Assembly (NCBI GenBank): GCA_944387745.1
Contig: CALXGD010000003.1
Coordinates: 1-7,641, forward strand
From: an uncultured Oscillospiraceae bacterium
GTDB lineage: Bacteria; Bacillota_A; Clostridia; Oscillospirales; Oscillospiraceae
Length of the DNA: 7,641 bases
Direction of reading: 5' to 3'
The position numbers were made by a program, and so were the translations under genes. The notes beneath the pieces are model-generated. The model made no database searches. It was not told the DNA's origin and was given only the letters and a program-made list of their open reading frames with translations. Positions 5,051 to 7,641 of the stretch are shown here, one piece after another (position 1 is the stretch's first letter; the number at the start of each line of letters is the position of its first letter).

Positions 5051-7641
5051 ATGCTGCGGCTGATTCTGGGACGGGCAGGAAGCGGCAAAACCACCCGAGT
5101 GTTAGGGGAGATCTGCCGGCAGCAGCGGCGGCAGATCCTGGTGGTGCCGGAACAGCAGTCCCACGAGGCGGAGCGGGCCCTGTGCCGGGCGGGAGGGGAC
5201 GGGGTGTCCCTGTACGCCGAGGTGCTGTCCTTCAGCCGGCTGGCCAACCGGGTGTTCTTGGAGGCTGGAGGGCTGGGGGAGCCGGAGCTGGACGGCGGAG
5301 GGCGCATCCTGATGATGCACCGAGCTGTGAAAGCGGTGGCCAGCCAGCTTACGGTCTATGCCCGGCCCACCCGGCGCCCTGCATTTTTGGAGAAGCTCCT
5401 GGCCACGTCGGATGAGCTGAAAAGCTGCTGCGTCCGTCCGGAGCAGCTGATTCAGGCCGGAGAGGCGGCGGGGGGAGACGAGGGGAGCCGGCTGCGGGAC
5501 CTGGGATTGATCTGTGAAACCTATGAGGCCCTCTCCGCCCGCGCCGCCTTGGACCCCAGGGACCGGCTGACCCGGGCGGCGGAAAAGCTGAAGGCCTGTC
5601 CCTGGGCCCGGGGCGCCTATGTGTGGCTGGACGGCTTTATTGATTTTACTCCTCAGCAGATGAAGGTGCTCCGTGAGCTGCTGCTACAGGCGGAGTGCGT
5701 CACCGTCGCCCTGACCTGCGACCACCTGGAGGAGGACGAGGGGGGAACAGGGATCTTCTCTCCCGCCCGGCGGACGGCGGCCGTGCTGCGGCGGCTGGCG
5801 GCCCGGGAGAAAATTCCATGTGAAGTAGAAACACTACACAGCGAGAATCCCGTAAAAGTGCCCGCCCTCCGCCATGTGGAGCGGCGCCTCTTCGCCCGGG
5901 AACAGGCGGAACCGGCCCTGTGCGGGGGGGCGGTGGAGCTGTACCGGGCCTCCTCTCCACGGGCGGAGGTGGAGCGGACGGCGGCGCGGATCCGGCAGCT
6001 GGCACGCCGGGAGGGATACCGCTTCCGAGACATTGGGGTGGTGGCTCGGGACTATGCCGCCTATCAGCCTCTGATTGAATCGGTGTTCCCCAAGTACCAG
6101 GTGCCCGTCTTTTCCTCGGCTATGACGGATATTTTAGAAAAACCGGTGCTCAATCTGGTGACGGCGGCCCTGGACACCGTGGCCAATGGCTATCGATATG
6201 AGGATGTGTTCCGCTATTTGAAAACCGGGCTCACCGATCTGTCTCAGGAGGACCGGGACCTGCTGGAGAACTATGTGATCCGCTGGAACCTGCGGGGCGG
6301 CCAGTGGACCCAGAAGAAGCCCTGGAGCCTGCACCCAAGGGGATATGGCCTGGAGTGGACCCAGGCGGACCGGGACTGCATTCGGCGCCTGGACCAGCTG
6401 CGCCGGCAGGTGTCGCAGCCCCTGGAGAAGCTGGGGAAAAACAAAGACCGCACCGGAAGGGGACAGGCAATTTCCCTTTACACCTTTCTGGAGGAGATTG
6501 GCCTTCCGGAGCGGCTGGAGGAACGGGTGGAGGAGCTCCTGCGCCGGGGACAGCCGGCCCTGTCGGAGGAGTACCGCCAGCTGTGGTCCATTCTCTGCGG
6601 AGGACTGGAGCAGTGTGCGGTGCAGCTGGGAGAGACCCCTATGGAGCTGGACGAGTTTTCCGCCCTGTTCCGGCTGGTGCTCTCTCAGTATGACGTGGGG
6701 ACTATCCCTGTCTCTCTGGACCGGGTGACGGCGGGAGAGACCACCCGGCAGACGGGACACCCGGTGAAGGTGCTCTTTCTCCTGGGAGCGGACGACCAGT
6801 CCCTCCCTAAGGTGACGCAGCCAGCCGGCCTGCTGTCTGATGACGACCGGTCCCTGCTGGCCTCCTACGGCCTGGAGCTGAATCAGTGGGGGGAGGAGCT
6901 GATCTATCGGGAGATGACCACCATCTACCTCACCTGTGCCCGGCCCAGCGAGCGCCTTCTGGTGAGCTGGGCCGGCCAGGGCCCCTCGGGGGAGGAGCGC
7001 CGCCCCAGCTTCCTGGCGGAGCGGCTGAAGCTGCTCTTTTCGGATTTGGAAGTCCAGCGGGAGGAGGAGACGCAGGGCCGCTTCCGCCTGGAGGCCCCTC
7101 TGCCCGCTCTGGAGCAGGCTGGGCGGAGCCGCCAGGCCCGAGACGCCCTGCAAAATCTGCCGGAGTACGCCCAGGCGGTGGAGCGGCTGGACCGGGCGGC
7201 GGTGTGGGGGAGAGGCAGGCTTTCCCCGCAGTCTGTGGACCGGCTCTATGGAAAGCGGGTGGCCATGTCCGCCTCCCGGATGGACCGGTATAAGTCCTGT
7301 CATTTCTCCTACTTCCTGCGCTACGGGCTGGAGGCGGAGCCCAGAAAATCCGCCGGATTTGCTGCGCCGGAGTACGGCACCTTTGTCCACAGTGTGTTGG
7401 AGCACGTGCTCCAGGACGGGGACTTTCAGAAGAAAATCCTCCCCGGTTGGCGGGACCCGGAGCAGGGCCCAGCCTGCCGCCGCCGGCTGCGGGAGCTGAC
7501 CCAGGCGGCGGTGGACCGGTATGTGGGGGAGGAGCTGGGCGGACTGGAGGATCAGACCGCCCGTTTCCGGTATCTGTTCCGGCGGCTGCTCCGGTCGGTC
7601 CAGGCAGTGGTGGAAAATGTGGCGGAGGAGCTGGCCGCCTC
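5051..7641 (+). CDS. addB: AddB subunit of AddAB helicase-nuclease, 3' end outside the window
   Basis: AddB pairs with AddA to process double-strand DNA ends for recombination and, in studied relatives, to recognise Chi. The visible 863 residues read without interruption; the family is usually about 1,150, so roughly a quarter is missing on the right. Visible landmarks are the N-terminal Walker A GRAGSGKT (7-14), VVPEQQ (31-36), LDGFIDFTPQQ (about 193-203), the helicase-fold motif LGADDQSLP (about 578-586), and ASRMDRYKSCHFSYFLRYGL ending in the 750s. In that last motif Cys750 corresponds to the first iron-sulphur-cluster cysteine of AddB; the other three should lie past the right end. GTFVH with His780 is the first nuclease-domain motif. 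The ATG at 5051 follows a purine-rich site (GGAGAGGGGGA, 5033-5043). It is divergent from the GH25 gene. The usual partner addA is expected just downstream but is not in the window. Identification is secure. Confidence 0.96.
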   Translation, partial: MLRLILGRAGSGKTTRVLGEICRQQRRQILVVPEQQSHEAERALCRAGGDGVSLYAEVLSFSRLANRVFLEAGGLGEPELDGGGRILMMHRAVKAVASQLTVYARPTRRPAFLEKLLATSDELKSCCVRPEQLIQAGEAAGGDEGSRLRDLGLICETYEALSARAALDPRDRLTRAAEKLKACPWARGAYVWLDGFIDFTPQQMKVLRELLLQAECVTVALTCDHLEEDEGGTGIFSPARRTAAVLRRLAAREKIPCEVETLHSENPVKVPALRHVERRLFAREQAEPALCGGAVELYRASSPRAEVERTAARIRQLARREGYRFRDIGVVARDYAAYQPLIESVFPKYQVPVFSSAMTDILEKPVLNLVTAALDTVANGYRYEDVFRYLKTGLTDLSQEDRDLLENYVIRWNLRGGQWTQKKPWSLHPRGYGLEWTQADRDCIRRLDQLRRQVSQPLEKLGKNKDRTGRGQAISLYTFLEEIGLPERLEERVEELLRRGQPALSEEYRQLWSILCGGLEQCAVQLGETPMELDEFSALFRLVLSQYDVGTIPVSLDRVTAGETTRQTGHPVKVLFLLGADDQSLPKVTQPAGLLSDDDRSLLASYGLELNQWGEELIYREMTTIYLTCARPSERLLVSWAGQGPSGEERRPSFLAERLKLLFSDLEVQREEETQGRFRLEAPLPALEQAGRSRQARDALQNLPEYAQAVERLDRAAVWGRGRLSPQSVDRLYGKRVAMSASRMDRYKSCHFSYFLRYGLEAEPRKSAGFAAPEYGTFVHSVLEHVLQDGDFQKKILPGWRDPEQGPACRRRLRELTQAAVDRYVGEELGGLEDQTARFRYLFRRLLRSVQAVVENVAEELAA

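Noticed and set aside
6134..7405. Minus-strand open frame of 423 codons opposite addB
   Set aside because: It lies wholly inside addB on the other strand. Its composition is Leu/Gln/Pro/His-rich with no recognisable motif, typical of an antisense shadow.

Overview
The window looks like ordinary chromosomal DNA from a G+C-rich, low-copy-repeat Firmicute, most plausibly a gut Clostridia/Oscillospiraceae-type bacterium. This is inferred from three things: an AddB-type (not RecB) recombination nuclease, strong GGAGG-type ribosome binding sites with sigma-A-like promoters, and codons heavily biased to G/C in third position. No rRNA, tRNA, CRISPR array, insertion sequence, integrase or phage gene was found. 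The longest stretch without a gene is 277 bases (4774-5050), described below.

Layout. The left part reads leftward: a zinc-ribbon protein of unknown function (1893-2531), an acyl-ACP thioesterase joined to it by an ATGA stop/start overlap (1153-1896), and then guaB, IMP dehydrogenase (1-1052, its 3' end lies outside the window). guaB has its own near-consensus promoter, whose -35 hexamer contains the thioesterase stop codon. Divergent from the zinc-ribbon gene is a rightward P-loop NTPase-like gene (2691-3776) made of two related halves, the second of which has lost its nucleotide-binding motifs. It converges on a leftward membrane-anchored GH25 muramidase gene (3865-4773), with a 13-bp perfect hairpin between the two. 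The muramidase is divergent from addB (5051 to beyond the right end), and the 277-base region between them carries a promoter for each gene and two symmetric sequences that could be operators or hairpins.

How the genes fit together. guaB (GMP synthesis), addB (double-strand break repair), the thioesterase (release of fatty acids from ACP) and the GH25 enzyme (cell-wall cleavage) are separate housekeeping functions. The only strong coupling visible is between the zinc-ribbon protein and the thioesterase, which appear to be co-transcribed and translationally coupled. I see no convincing evidence of a complete new defence, mobile or biosynthetic system. The points most worth a second look are the one-active-site duplicated NTPase, the unknown zinc-ribbon partner of the thioesterase, and the regulatory architecture around guaB and in the muramidase/addB intergenic region.
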